A stretch of 64,000 bases of DNA, taken from assembly GCA_947650285.1 (NCBI GenBank), contig CANTFL010001264.1, positions 62,001-126,000 of the forward strand, written 5' to 3'. Numbering within the stretch: position 1 is the first letter of the stretch; each line of letters starts with the position of its first letter. The translations under genes and the position numbers were made by a program. The notes beneath the pieces were generated by a model that worked only from the letters and a program-made list of their open reading frames with translations, was not told the DNA's origin and did no database searches. Positions 10,364 through 20,511 of this stretch are shown piece by piece. The DNA comes from Hyaloperonospora brassicae (lineage: Eukaryota > Oomycota > Peronosporomycetes > Peronosporales > Peronosporaceae).

Positions 10364-12121
10364 ATGTTTCGCTTCCACGTCGCTCTCGTTCGGCTCTTGG
10401 TCTGTATTGCGTTCACTGTCGTAACGGGTACGACCGATTGGAGTCTCACGGCCATCAAAGGCCGCAATGTTGAGATCAGTGCGCTAGAGACGATGATAAT
10501 GAGCAAAGCGGCACATGTAGCGACCGAGTCTCGCAGTTCGTCTCGTTCGTTCGAACTGGACGAACTTCGGACGCTGTTGACGCGCGATAAAGACGCAGAC
10601 GCGACCTCTGCATCCGCGCCGAGCGACTCAATCAAATCCACGTACCGCAATTGGGTCGGGCCGTGGACCATGTCCCCCGATACTGCTTGTTACCGGCGGA
10701 GTTACCTCATGCGCAAGTGCCCCGTGAATTACGACCGCAATGGCGTGACGAGCTCGTGCTGGGCCGAGTGTCCGCTCGAGTACCCGGTCGAGTGTGGCAT
10801 GGAGTGCATCCGACAGAGTGATGACTGTGGGATCGAAGTCGTGAGCAAAGTCTCAGCTGTAGCAATGACTGTGCTCAGCAGTGCTACCTTTGGCGTGTTT
10901 GGTGAGCTCAATAAGATCGGCAAGACCTTATCATGGGCCGTGCGGTGCTCGAACTCGCTCCTGCTCGTCATGCGGGGCGTCACGCGGTACATTCGCACCA
11001 TGAAAGCCGAAGACCCGCAAGCTTCGGATCGCAAGGTGCTCATTGCGCTCTTCCAGACCGGAACGGTCGTCACGGATTTACCGATTGCTATCACTGTCTG
11101 CATGCGCAAAGCAGTACCGCCGAACCTGCGGTTCTCTCAGTACGTCTTGGGCACCGCCACGTGGGCGCTCATGCAAGCGCTGATCCATGACGAGACGCTC
11201 GTGGCCAGTTGGCAAAAGTTCCGGGCGTTCCTCCATCGAGCCAACTTTACCGAAGCGGCCGACGCGATCACCGAAGGCGAGATCTCGTCCTTGGAGACAG
11301 CGATGCAGCAGGACTCGAGCTGCGGCGAAGACCTGTTGTCGTTGACGGGACGCGTGTGGGCGACGGTCAACAAGTTTCGGACCCAGTTTCCCGGCATTTC
11401 GGAAGACGACCTGCGGCTTCAGGTGAGTACCTCCGACCTCGTGCAGCACGACGTGCCTACGGTGACGAACAATTGCATGCGCCAAATGCGTACCGAGTCG
11501 ACGCTCGTGACGGCTTATAGAACGCGCGATACCTTACGCAAAACCATTGGCGTCATTGTGAACGACCTCATTGAAACGAAAACGAGCGACAATGGGACGT
11601 CGTATGACGATCGCGAGCGGGCGCGCAGGGCCATTGACGTGGGCTTTTCGTCGCTCGCGGCGACACTGATCGATCCTACTCGCATTACGCTCTTGATTTC
11701 CGAGTTCCTGCAGACTATTTGTGGTCCTACGGAGTTCATGGGCGAGATCGATGACGGCCGGGAAGCTGCTACGCTTGGGCTGAACACGGTGGGCGATGCG
11801 TTCAAAGGCAGTACGAGCGCCTGGACGAAAAAAGGTGACGGCGCAGTCCGTATCAGCTTCAGAAGCACAGACACAGAAGATGTGACGGTGAACATTCGGT
11901 CGGGTGGTGACAAAATAGCCGAAGTCCACGTTCGTGCGGGAGGTACAGGGCAGTGGAAGTCGGATACGAAGACATTAGGAGGCAAGACGCTGTATTTCGA
12001 CCGCTGGCGTCCAGGCTGGTTTGGTCTTTTAGGCACTGGCGGTGGCTCCTTTGTGATCTGGGTACCAAAAGCGTCGCAAGGAGGTCACTTGGAGATCCAA
12101 GCGAAGCTCAATGTGAGCTAG
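10364..12121 (+). CDS. Secreted Cys-rich family protein P1
   Basis: A 585-residue intronless protein. The N terminus (MFRFHVALVRLLVCIAFTVV) is a signal peptide, so the protein is probably exported. A variable Ser-rich segment is followed by a Cys-rich domain (about residues 90-155) beginning TYRNWVGPWTMSPDTACYRR, with CPVNYDR, CWAECPLEYPVECGMECI and DDC. Then comes an alpha-helical middle with further single cysteines. A beta-rich C-terminal domain (from about residue 450) starts ICGPTEFMGEIDDG, has KGDGAVRISF and FDRWRPGWFGLLGTGGGSF, and ends in LNVS, a glycosylation sequon. Twelve cysteines align with P2, P3 and P4. There is no RxLR-EER motif. I do not recognise a named family; a role at the host interface is inference. 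Confidence 0.9.
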   Translation: MFRFHVALVRLLVCIAFTVVTGTTDWSLTAIKGRNVEISALETMIMSKAAHVATESRSSSRSFELDELRTLLTRDKDADATSASAPSDSIKSTYRNWVGPWTMSPDTACYRRSYLMRKCPVNYDRNGVTSSCWAECPLEYPVECGMECIRQSDDCGIEVVSKVSAVAMTVLSSATFGVFGELNKIGKTLSWAVRCSNSLLLVMRGVTRYIRTMKAEDPQASDRKVLIALFQTGTVVTDLPIAITVCMRKAVPPNLRFSQYVLGTATWALMQALIHDETLVASWQKFRAFLHRANFTEAADAITEGEISSLETAMQQDSSCGEDLLSLTGRVWATVNKFRTQFPGISEDDLRLQVSTSDLVQHDVPTVTNNCMRQMRTESTLVTAYRTRDTLRKTIGVIVNDLIETKTSDNGTSYDDRERARRAIDVGFSSLAATLIDPTRITLLISEFLQTICGPTEFMGEIDDGREAATLGLNTVGDAFKGSTSAWTKKGDGAVRISFRSTDTEDVTVNIRSGGDKIAEVHVRAGGTGQWKSDTKTLGGKTLYFDRWRPGWFGLLGTGGGSFVIWVPKASQGGHLEIQAKLNVS

Positions 12122-15100
12122 AGAAGCGCTCGAGTGTTCTGTCTCTCCTGTAACTTCTCTCTTGATTTTATGTAAACGTTAGGCTATGTAGCGTCAATAG
12201 ACTTGTTCTCGACACTCAGGTTATTGCTTACCGAGTCGATCGTGTCCATGCAGAACAAACAATAGCAGTCGCCGGATCATTCTTTTGTTGTTGTGTGTAG
12301 CGGTAGCAGCTGTCACGGATATACCGCATCGTCCATGAAGGCCATTCACAAGAGCTCAAAATCGCGACGCATTATTCTTTGCCTGTATCCCATTGTATGC
12401 CATGACCACTAACCAAGTGGGTTTGTCAATCGGATCACGAGGTAGAGTCGGCGACCGTCGATCGTCTGGAGAGGAGCCGACGCGAATATGTGCTGAAGCG
12501 TTGCGACGTGTTATCAAGTGAGGTGCGTACATGAAGAGGATGGATACAGCAATTGGTCCAAAGCAGTGGGAGAAGAGTGTGATCTGGTGCCACGTCAACG
12601 TACTTGTGACTTGTCAAGGCACCGAACGAGGAGAAGAAGAAGAAGAAACACACATTCGTCCTGTGCATGCGGTCTCTTCGACCAGGCGGCTCCTGTCATA
12701 GAATCTACTTTCATCCAAGCCGACCTCTCGGGAGGCAGCAAAGTATGTGCGCGTGCGCCTCGCGCCTGACTGCTTCAGCGCGTTGAAGTCGGAAGGAGTG
12801 AATCGAGATCCGAGGACCACTACGCACTTGCGGGTATACTGGATGACTATTGTTGTTGAAGCTCGTCCAGCTCAGTGCAAGTCATGTGTCCATCTCGTCA
12901 TCACACATCACTTGAACAGCTTTTAACTGATTGTGCAGCGAGCAGTCGCGACAACGAGAGGTGTTGATCAAGGGGTGGGGGCCTCAGATCGATGGGCTTC
13001 GTTCAGGTTACTCTCCATACTACCCATCGCGAGGCGGAAGAGGTTGGAAGGCTTGTGCGAGGTAAACAGACGTAGATCGTTTATCGAAGTCGATAAGTGC
13101 GCACGCAACTTACCTGTTCACGTAGTAAGCAGTATTTACCTCGCTTTGATCGAGACTGAGACGACTAGTCAGCATTGACACAGCGTACGTGACCGTCCAG
13201 AAGTGCTGAGTTTGTTCTACACCGCTTAGGTGACCTGCAATACTGACCAGTATGGCTTGTACAGCGTCATTTGCTGGATAAGTTGGGTGCTATCCGTTTC
13301 GGGCTCATGTTGCATGTGCTCGGCATTGCTGGCGTTCTAGACGCGGCAGATCAGCAGCGACTACTTTGCTGCTGTGCTTTCGTGTGTCACGGCCTGAGCT
13401 GACCTCGGCACCGTTTCGGGCACCGCAGCGTTCGTTCGTCGAGAGGATTTGCAACCGACCACAAGACAGTATTTGCCTCATTCAATGATCGCACGAGTGT
13501 GAGCGTCCCTTTCTGTATGAGATGGACGCGCGTGGGTCCTGCTGCAGCGTGAGACTGCACGCCGCGAGCGATGAGTCACATTGTCATTGCGCATTTGCAC
13601 ACGCGGTGCTGAAACTGCGTGATGGTGACTGCTCGATCAGATGAACAGTTATGGCACTCGGGATGGTACAGCGAGATGCGCACTTGCAGCACAGCGAGAT
13701 AGAGCCCGTCGAGCGTAACGCCACGTACAACTGACAGCTCTCCTTTGAAGTCCCTGGGGTCCATTCGTGCGTTACAGTAGTATCGAGCTGTAACACACAG
13801 GGATGGACCATCAGGACTTCTAGCAGCTTGCAATGATCGACTTACAAGCTTCATTTGCCCGGGCAAAAGGCGACCTGAATGACTGCTATGCGCGCACCAG
13901 CACCTGCTTCTGTCTAAGAAGCGATAGAGTACCTGAAACACGCCATACACAGCGATCGTACTTGTGTATCTTGATAAGTAGGTACACGCTCGACTCGTAG
14001 CTTGCCCTGTTCTACAGTCGGAGGTTGGCAAGCAAACACACGAACGATTGAGACTCTCTCTCTCTCTGACAAAGGTTCGCAAATGCACTCCATAGTGTCG
14101 GCAACCCTGAGCAGCTGCAACTTAGAGAGGCAGCACTGTTGAATTGCTTGAACCTTCCCGACCTATGTCCATGTGGAAGGGCTCGTTGCTGCTTATTGGA
14201 CTACCATAGCGCTACATCGCTCGCTATCCACCGCGTCACCGCTGTTCTCCCCGCTTTCCTTCGTCTCACATCATATCACTATCGATCAAGCCGCCCTTGT
14301 AGGCGTGGCCGTTCTCAATAGCCTATCGACAACCTCATTGACCTGATTTGGGGCTATCCGATGGGCGGTGAAACCGATCCCCTTGATCCCTCAGCTGGGG
14401 CTGTACGCCGCATGTAGCGCCGACGTGCGACGACCCTTCCGCGCTGCTTCCTTGAGCCATGTGGCGTGAAGAAGACACGACAGATCATTATTGTTCTGGA
14501 CCAATTCGTGCATACACAGGCAGTACGCCTCGGTCAGCAAGGACAAAGCCACGGCGAGGCAGGAAAGAGAACTCAGCCCATCACAATAGCGACAGAAGCA
14601 TTGCACAAACGAGCTCAGTGGCGAGTGAGTGCCCGTCATGAGCATATATATACATATTATATACGTCAGCCATTTGCAATGGTGACCGATGAAGAAGCAC
14701 TGAGAGTGAGAATTACTGTGTGGTAGTCGACGGGCAAGCGTGGAACTCGAATGCTATTGCGGATTGGAAGCCGACACTTGTCGTGTAAATGCGTGTCTAT
14801 CAACGTGTCTGGCGACCACGGATCGAATGACCACAAAGTGCTACAGCGACTGATACTGCAAGGGCTACCGCCCGTGACAGGACCGCCGTAGCACGTTCGT
14901 TTCCCTGCAGTAACACGGTCAGCAACACTCGAGCAAGTTCTATCTATCATATCACACAGTATCCGGATACTTGAAGGAGTTCGGACTCCTTCCCCTGGCT
15001 CTTTTCTCGACCATGCGCGAAGAGGGGGTGAATGCGCCCAACACGGCGTTTTCACGCGCTTGCTCGGATCCCATTAAATCTCACGCTTCTATGACATCCG

Positions 15101-15240
15101 TCCACCGACCGCCGCGGCTCTGCACTGCGCACCTAGCAGGGGGATTTTTGTCAGTTTTGCACTGGTCGCACGTGACGAGTGTCAGCCCGGGCGGCAAACT
15201 GCGCTTGATTTTTGTATCGCACGTACCTATTCGACCACGT

Positions 15241-15345
15241 GACTGACCGATGAACGGACCAATTACCTGACTGACCAATTACCTGACCGACCAATTATTA
15301 CCTGACTGACCAACTACCTGACTGACTGACTGACTGACTGACTGG
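15241..15345. repeat. CTGA/ccaattacctga minisatellite
   Basis: Degenerate tandem copies of a unit near gaccaattacctgact pass into a pure CTGA run (about six units) ending around 15345. It lies some 65 bp upstream of the P2 promoter-like element. Confidence 0.85.
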
Positions 15346-15410
15346 GAGCACTTGACGTGAAGGCAGACCTGAGGACCATCTATACCCCTATCTATCTGCG
15401 CATCGGAGCT

Positions 15411-15429
15411 GCTCACTCTGACTTTTTCC
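15411..15429 (+). promoter_or_regulatory. Inr/FPR-like core promoter of P2
   Basis: gctcactctgactttttcc is close to the oomycete Inr plus flanking promoter element (consensus GCTCATTYYNCAWTTT, from general knowledge). It sits 36-54 bp upstream of the ATG at 15465. If transcription starts here, the more upstream in-frame ATG at 15357 cannot be the start. Confidence 0.6.
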
Positions 15430-15464
15430 CAAGCAAACTTCCCACGAGCCCACGGGCGCAATCG

Positions 15465-17192
15465 ATGCGAAAACGGCGGCGAGACGGCGTACTTACTGCC
15501 GTCGCTGCTGCAGCTTTTTGCATTCTCGTCAGTGTAGCAGACCACCGGACAGTAGTAAGTGATCCCGTGTTGAATGAAGACGAGCAGGCAGTTGATACCC
15601 CAAGCAGTGACGAAGCCGAGATGACGGCGCTCCTGGAAGCCGAAGACCGGTCGTTTCTGGCCTACACAATGGTCCCCGAGATCAAGCTCCAGTTTGATCC
15701 CCTGACGACGTCGCCTCCGAATTGGGTCGGCCCCAGCATCGGCGACTTTACCGACTCGGCCTGTTACCGCAAGATTCATCGACATGACTCGAACGGTGAG
15801 TGCCCTCGAGGGTTCGCCAAGAACGCAGGCTGGTGCTCGTCGCAGTGCCCCATGGCGTACCCCGTCCAGTGCATTGCCGAGTGCGTGCCCCAGAACGACG
15901 ACTGCGTGCTGGATATCATGGCGAAGGTCACGAATCCAGGCTACGTGGTGCTGAACATTGCCACGGCTGGCGTGTTCAATGCGCTGCACAAGACGGCCAA
16001 GCACATCAAGCATGGCGTAATGTGCGCGTTCAATGTGTTTAACATTGCCGAAGGCATCTCTCGATTCCTGCGCACGCGACAGCTTTTGACGCCAAATAGC
16101 ACAAAAGAAGAGCTCCTTGCTGCAGCGTATCAGACGGACTTGTTCCTAGTTGATCTACCCGTTGCAATCACTACGTGCATGGATGACAAAGTCCACAGGT
16201 TTGCCTTCTTTGCGGATGCAGTCGTTACTGCAGCCGAGACGTTGGTGAAGCAATTGGTACTCAACCGTAACGCGATCATGAGCTCTGCAGACGCCTTCCT
16301 AGCGTTCTTTCGCAACACGACAGCAGGCAAGTCGGCGAGGGATCTAGACGCGGAAAGTGTCGCGAACCTCACGAGTCTGATCAACTCTGGCTCGTCGTGC
16401 GGGTCCAATCTCAAGCGTCTGACGGACCGAGTGATCGTGAAGATTGCAGACATCCGTGACAGCAATCCATCCGCTAGTAAAGCCGACATTCGACGCGAAG
16501 TCGGCAGTACTTCGATCATGCTGGATGATGTCCCGGCGATCACGAACGAGTGCATGGGCGAGTTGCTCAAGACGAAGAAGCCGTACGTTGCGTACCAAAC
16601 GCGGGATACGTTGAGGAAGATTTTTGGCGTGATCGTTGAGCAGCTGATCAAAACGTCCACTACGGACATGGGCAAGGCCATGGCAAGGAAAGATTACCTG
16701 GTGAAAACAAGCAACTTAGGACTTCAAGGTCTCTCGGCGATTGACCCCACGGGCATTGCGTACATGACGTTTAATTACGTGCAACCAATGTGCGGTCCGA
16801 CCGAGTTTGTCGGCGAGATCGATGACGGGTCGCTGACCGATGCGCTTGGGCTTACGACCATGGACAATGCATTTCGTGGCAGTGAAGGTACATGGACCAA
16901 GAAGGGCGATGGCCTTGTGCGAATCACTTTTATAAGTACTGACACGAAAACCGTCAAAGTGGTGATTCACTCGGGTGGCAAGAAGGTCGACTCGGTTCAC
17001 GTGAAGTCCGGCAGAACCGTGATATGGACGTCCACCGTGCAAGAGCTGGCCGACAAGACGATGTACTTGGATCGCTGGCGTCCAGGGGTTTTGGGTATAC
17101 CTGGTTCGAGTGGCGGATCTCTTTTGCTGTGGGTGTCCAGGTCGTCGGAAGGCGGTCACCTCGAAATGACCGTGAAGATCAACGCGACCTGA
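15465..17192 (+). CDS. Secreted Cys-rich family protein P2 (divergent member)
   Basis: A 575-residue intronless protein. I chose the ATG at 15465 because it opens a basic-then-hydrophobic signal peptide (MRKRRRDGVLTAVAAAAFCI) and follows the Inr-like element; the frame is open up to 15357. The family pattern is present but more divergent than in P1, P3 and P4: CYRKIHRHDSNGECPRGF, WCSSQCPMAYPVQCIAEC, then the helical middle and MCGPTEFVGEIDDG, DRWRPGVLGIPGSSGGSLLL, ending INAT (a sequon). The Tyr-Asn-Trp motif before the first cysteine is PPNWVGPSIG here. All 12 aligned cysteines are kept although spacing in the first domain differs. Same orientation as P1. Function unknown; secretion is inferred from the signal peptide. 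Confidence 0.9.
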   Translation: MRKRRRDGVLTAVAAAAFCILVSVADHRTVVSDPVLNEDEQAVDTPSSDEAEMTALLEAEDRSFLAYTMVPEIKLQFDPLTTSPPNWVGPSIGDFTDSACYRKIHRHDSNGECPRGFAKNAGWCSSQCPMAYPVQCIAECVPQNDDCVLDIMAKVTNPGYVVLNIATAGVFNALHKTAKHIKHGVMCAFNVFNIAEGISRFLRTRQLLTPNSTKEELLAAAYQTDLFLVDLPVAITTCMDDKVHRFAFFADAVVTAAETLVKQLVLNRNAIMSSADAFLAFFRNTTAGKSARDLDAESVANLTSLINSGSSCGSNLKRLTDRVIVKIADIRDSNPSASKADIRREVGSTSIMLDDVPAITNECMGELLKTKKPYVAYQTRDTLRKIFGVIVEQLIKTSTTDMGKAMARKDYLVKTSNLGLQGLSAIDPTGIAYMTFNYVQPMCGPTEFVGEIDDGSLTDALGLTTMDNAFRGSEGTWTKKGDGLVRITFISTDTKTVKVVIHSGGKKVDSVHVKSGRTVIWTSTVQELADKTMYLDRWRPGVLGIPGSSGGSLLLWVSRSSEGGHLEMTVKINAT

Positions 17193-18768
17193 ACCTGCTC
17201 GGACTCAATAACTTATGAGAGAAGAAGAATGTTCCAGCCGAGACTAGCTCGTTCTGGGACATTGCGCTGTCGCTCGACTCTACTGGTTTCGCCGTTAGTT
17301 GGGTAGTTGTGACTGGCGGAGTCGTATTGTAAGCGTACCGGTCACTGTTAGTAGTATCGTGCCACGATGGACTATGAGGCACATTTTTGTGAATAGAATC
17401 GCTAGGATATTTGTAGGGTAAAAATCGCAGAGCGTACTCTGCGAAAGATCCGCCAGTCTCGCACATGGCAAATTATTTGAGCGCTTGGCTTTTGTCCTTC
17501 TTTTGGTCAGAAATTGGTGGCAGCGACGCTCCCCCGTCTTGCGATGGTCCGATGGCACTCTGACACAACAAACGTGTATCTTCTATGGTGTCCCACGCAC
17601 TTTTTGTACCGTCGACGTCTGAGCGCACAGAAAGGGAACAGGTCTACTGCAGGTGCGTTGTGGTGGTGTCAAGTACGTCCATTATTATGATAACTAACGA
17701 CTGATAAGTGTGACAAGAAGTACGGCCCGGGTATCGGGTCGACAACTAAAGGGCTCCGTAGAGCCAGGGGCGACGGCAACGAGGTCAGAGACCCTCCTAC
17801 CGAAGCCAACTACGAGTCAATCATGACCGCTGGCGCGACCAAGTAGACTGGGGACATGCGTACCGCCGGAGCGGCAGCACGTACAACGCGGGTATGCTGC
17901 CATATAAGGCAACAAACCCCTTTAGGACCGCTTGCGCGGCCCCCGACGTGGAGTGCGAACACCGAAGTGACTGCGTGGCGTGGAGAACGCCAACCCGCCA
18001 TATATCTCTCCGAGGAGCTCAACCATCTGCGATGGTGGCCCCCTTCAGCCGCTTGCGCGGCCCCCGACGTGGAGTGCGATCACCGAAGTGACTGCGTGGC
18101 GTGGAGAACGCCAACCCGCCGTATATCTCTCCGAGGAGCTCAACCATCTGCGATGGTGGCCCCCTTCAGCCGCTTGCGCGGCCCCCGACGTGGAGTGCGA
18201 TCACCGAAGTGACTGCGTGGCGTGGAGAACGCCAACCCGCCGTATATCTCTCCGAGGAGCTCATTCTGCAGGTGCGTTGTACGGACACGCGACTGTCGCT
18301 TTGTCTCAGTGCGATTTGGGGCACAATGGACAGCCAGACCAGTTTCGCGGCTGGTCTGGTCGCCACTTGCAACGACGATAGGGCCGTAGGTCGATACGAT
18401 CGAAGTATGGGATCCACACGGTATTTCGACGTACGTTGTCTCGAATAGACCGAGTCAACGCCTACCGCGACGGCTTTTACCCGTGATACGGGACATCGCG
18501 TCGAAACTTTGGTACGTTCCAAGACGATCGATCGGCACGTGGTCGACATCCCAGTATCAATCAGCGTGGAGGGTGTGTGGTGCTAAATCAAGAACCTTTT
18601 CTTTGTGACGTGCTTTCTAGAAAGCAGCGTAGGACACACGTATCCTGTCTTTGTACGACTCGACAAACAGCTGCGTTTTAACAGTGGATTTATACTGTCT
18701 GTCGCGTTGCCCACCAGCGGGATGGGTGGGGTCCATCATTGTCTACTGGTTCATACTCTATTGCCTCG
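17193..18768. other. Intergenic region with tandem repeat and possible retroelement relic
   Basis: No intact gene. It holds a 121-bp tandem repeat (17928-18262). On the minus strand, just beyond it at about 18564-18290, an open frame begins TLIDTGMSTTCRS, which resembles a retropepsin active site with Met in place of the usual Ala. The motif ctgcaggtgcgttgt occurs on both sides of the array (about 17648 and 18267). A gag-protease relic of an LTR element is possible but weakly supported. Confidence 0.35.
17928..18262. repeat. 121-bp tandem repeat, 2.8 copies
   Basis: Copies start at 17928, 18049 and 18170 with ccgcttgcgcggcccccgac and are nearly identical. The last copy is truncated after gaggagctca. 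The period is not a multiple of three, yet all three forward frames stay largely open across it, so the long open frames here are an artefact of the repeat rather than evidence for a protein. Confidence 0.95.
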
Positions 18769-20511
18769 CTAGCTCCCATTAATCTTCACATTAAGCTCCA
18801 AGTGACCTCCTTGAGATGCTCTAGGTACCCATAGTACTAGCGACCCCCCTCCCTTACGTGGAAGACCAAGCAAACCACGTCGCCGTCGAGTCAGGTACAA
18901 CGTCTTGCCACCTAATATTGAAACAGTCGACTGCCAGTGGGCAGTACCACCAGCTCTAACACCCACTCGGTCGATTCGGTCGCTTCCAGACAGAACGTTC
19001 ACAAGCACGTCCTTCGTATCGGTACTTGTAAACCGGATGATCACCGCACCGTCGCCTACCCGGGTCCATGAGCTGGTGCTTCCTCGGAAAGCTCCTTGTA
19101 AGGTGTTTAGCCCTAGTGTCGCATCTTCTGTGCCATCGTCAATCTCGCCCATGAACTGCGTAGGTCCACAGACTCGCTGAATGTACTCGGACAGCAACGT
19201 CGATATGTCGGTGGGGTCCGTCATGGAAGCAGAGATCGCCGAGAGTCCAGTGTCAATCCACTTGTACACGAGGGCTTTCTCATCCAACGACGTGCCATTG
19301 TCACTACTGCCAGACTTAATGAGGTCGTTAATGATCACGCCAAACGTCTTGCGTAGCTTCTCGCGGGTTCTATAGGCCGTCACTTCATTGGATTCCGCGA
19401 TCAAGTGCTCGATGCAGTTGTTCGTCACTAGGGCGACGTCGTACCGCACGAGGTCGGACTCACTGATCTTGACTCGAATCGCGTCTTTCGTGACGCCCAC
19501 TATGGTTTCTCTGTATTCGTGGATCGTCATCCAGACGCGGTCAGTCAATGACTTTAACTCGCCCGCACAACTCGAGTTCTGCTGCATAGCGGTTTCTAGC
19601 GACGCAATCTCTCCGTCGGTAATGTCTTCGGCAGCTTCCGTGAAGTTGGCGCCTTTCATAAACGCTCGGAACCTGTGCCAGCTCGAGATCATGGCGTCTT
19701 CATACGTGATGGCCTGCAGCAGCAGCCACTGCGACGTGGCCATCACAATCTGCGAGTGCTGCAACTTTAGCGGAATCTTCTTGCCCAAGCACGCGTAGAT
19801 GACCATGGGCAGGTCCGTGACGACGTTGTTGGTCTGGTACAGCATCAACAAAAGCTTATCGCGGGAGACCTGCGGATCTTGTGTCTTGACGCTGCGCACG
19901 TACCGGATAATACCTCTCATCACGAGCAGCAATTGGTTCGTGCACGTGATGGCCCACGTCGCTTTCTTGCCCATCTTCAGCAACGGACCAAAGGCTCCGA
20001 ACGTCGCCGTGCCAATCGCGGCCATGGCCACGGCCGATACTTTACTAGCTACTTCGAGGCTGCATCTACTGTTCTGCAGCACGCATTCCATGCCACATGC
20101 CAGGGGAAACTCAATCGGGCATTCGGTCCAGCACGTGTTCGTGAGGTCATGGCGGTTGTAGTTGTGCGGACAAGTGTCCATGATATGAGCTTCTCGGTAG
20201 CACGACGTATCGGACGAGAGGGTCCAGGGACCGACCCAATTGCGATACGTAGATCGGACCGTGCTCATGGCCGTCGCTGGCGTCGCATAGTATTTCTCGA
20301 CGAACAGTGCGCTGTCAAACGAGAAGGGCTCGGGTGCAACGAACGGGGCAACTGGTACTGAAGGTGACGCTGGATCGGCATTGAAGGATGACCCGGTGCT
20401 TGGGAGTGCTCTGACTTTTTCGGTGGACGAGGGCCAGTTGACACACTGAGCAATGGAGGTGTAGGTGCACCATAGGAGCCATGTGAATGGTACGTTGCCA
20501 ACCCGAGTCAT
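18769..20511 (-). CDS. Secreted Cys-rich family protein P3 (inverted copy)
   Basis: A 580-residue intronless protein on the opposite strand to P1 and P2. The N terminus MTRVGNVPFTWLLWCTYTSI is a signal peptide, followed by a Pro/Ser-rich spacer. The Cys-rich domain reads TYRNWVGPWTLSSDTSCYRE, CPHNYNR, CWTECPIEFPLACGMECV. The helical middle and the C-terminal domain (VCGPTQFMGEIDDG; LGGKTLYLTRRRRGLLGLPR; ending INGS) follow the family. The otherwise conserved DRWRPG is changed to TRRRRG. It is closer to P1 and P4 than to P2. An Inr-like element lies about 50 bp upstream. The biochemical role is unknown. Confidence 0.9.
   Translation of the reverse strand: MTRVGNVPFTWLLWCTYTSIAQCVNWPSSTEKVRALPSTGSSFNADPASPSVPVAPFVAPEPFSFDSALFVEKYYATPATAMSTVRSTYRNWVGPWTLSSDTSCYREAHIMDTCPHNYNRHDLTNTCWTECPIEFPLACGMECVLQNSRCSLEVASKVSAVAMAAIGTATFGAFGPLLKMGKKATWAITCTNQLLLVMRGIIRYVRSVKTQDPQVSRDKLLLMLYQTNNVVTDLPMVIYACLGKKIPLKLQHSQIVMATSQWLLLQAITYEDAMISSWHRFRAFMKGANFTEAAEDITDGEIASLETAMQQNSSCAGELKSLTDRVWMTIHEYRETIVGVTKDAIRVKISESDLVRYDVALVTNNCIEHLIAESNEVTAYRTREKLRKTFGVIINDLIKSGSSDNGTSLDEKALVYKWIDTGLSAISASMTDPTDISTLLSEYIQRVCGPTQFMGEIDDGTEDATLGLNTLQGAFRGSTSSWTRVGDGAVIIRFTSTDTKDVLVNVLSGSDRIDRVGVRAGGTAHWQSTVSILGGKTLYLTRRRRGLLGLPRKGGGSLVLWVPRASQGGHLELNVKINGS

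Larger units (their letters stand above)
12122..15464. other. Intergenic region between P1 and P2
   Basis: About 3.3 kb without a supported gene. A minus-strand open frame at 13576-14088 (about 170 residues) has no ATG at its 5' end and no recognisable domain. The end of the region carries a CTGA-rich minisatellite and an Inr-like promoter for P2. Confidence 0.5.

Noticed and set aside
10440..10640. RxLR-type effector motif in P1
   Set aside because: The nearest sequence (RSFELDELR) does not match RxLR or a dEER motif, and the other three members have nothing at that position.
13576..14088. 170-codon minus-strand open frame
   Set aside because: Starts with GTG, has no recognisable domain, and composition resembles neighbouring non-coding DNA.
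15357..15464. N-terminal extension of P2 by 36 codons
   Set aside because: The promoter-like element at 15411-15429 lies within it and the ATG at 15465 starts a signal peptide.
17980..18448. Overlapping plus-strand proteins of 115-133 codons
   Set aside because: They are created by a 121-bp tandem repeat read in shifting frames and contain the same peptide in different registers.
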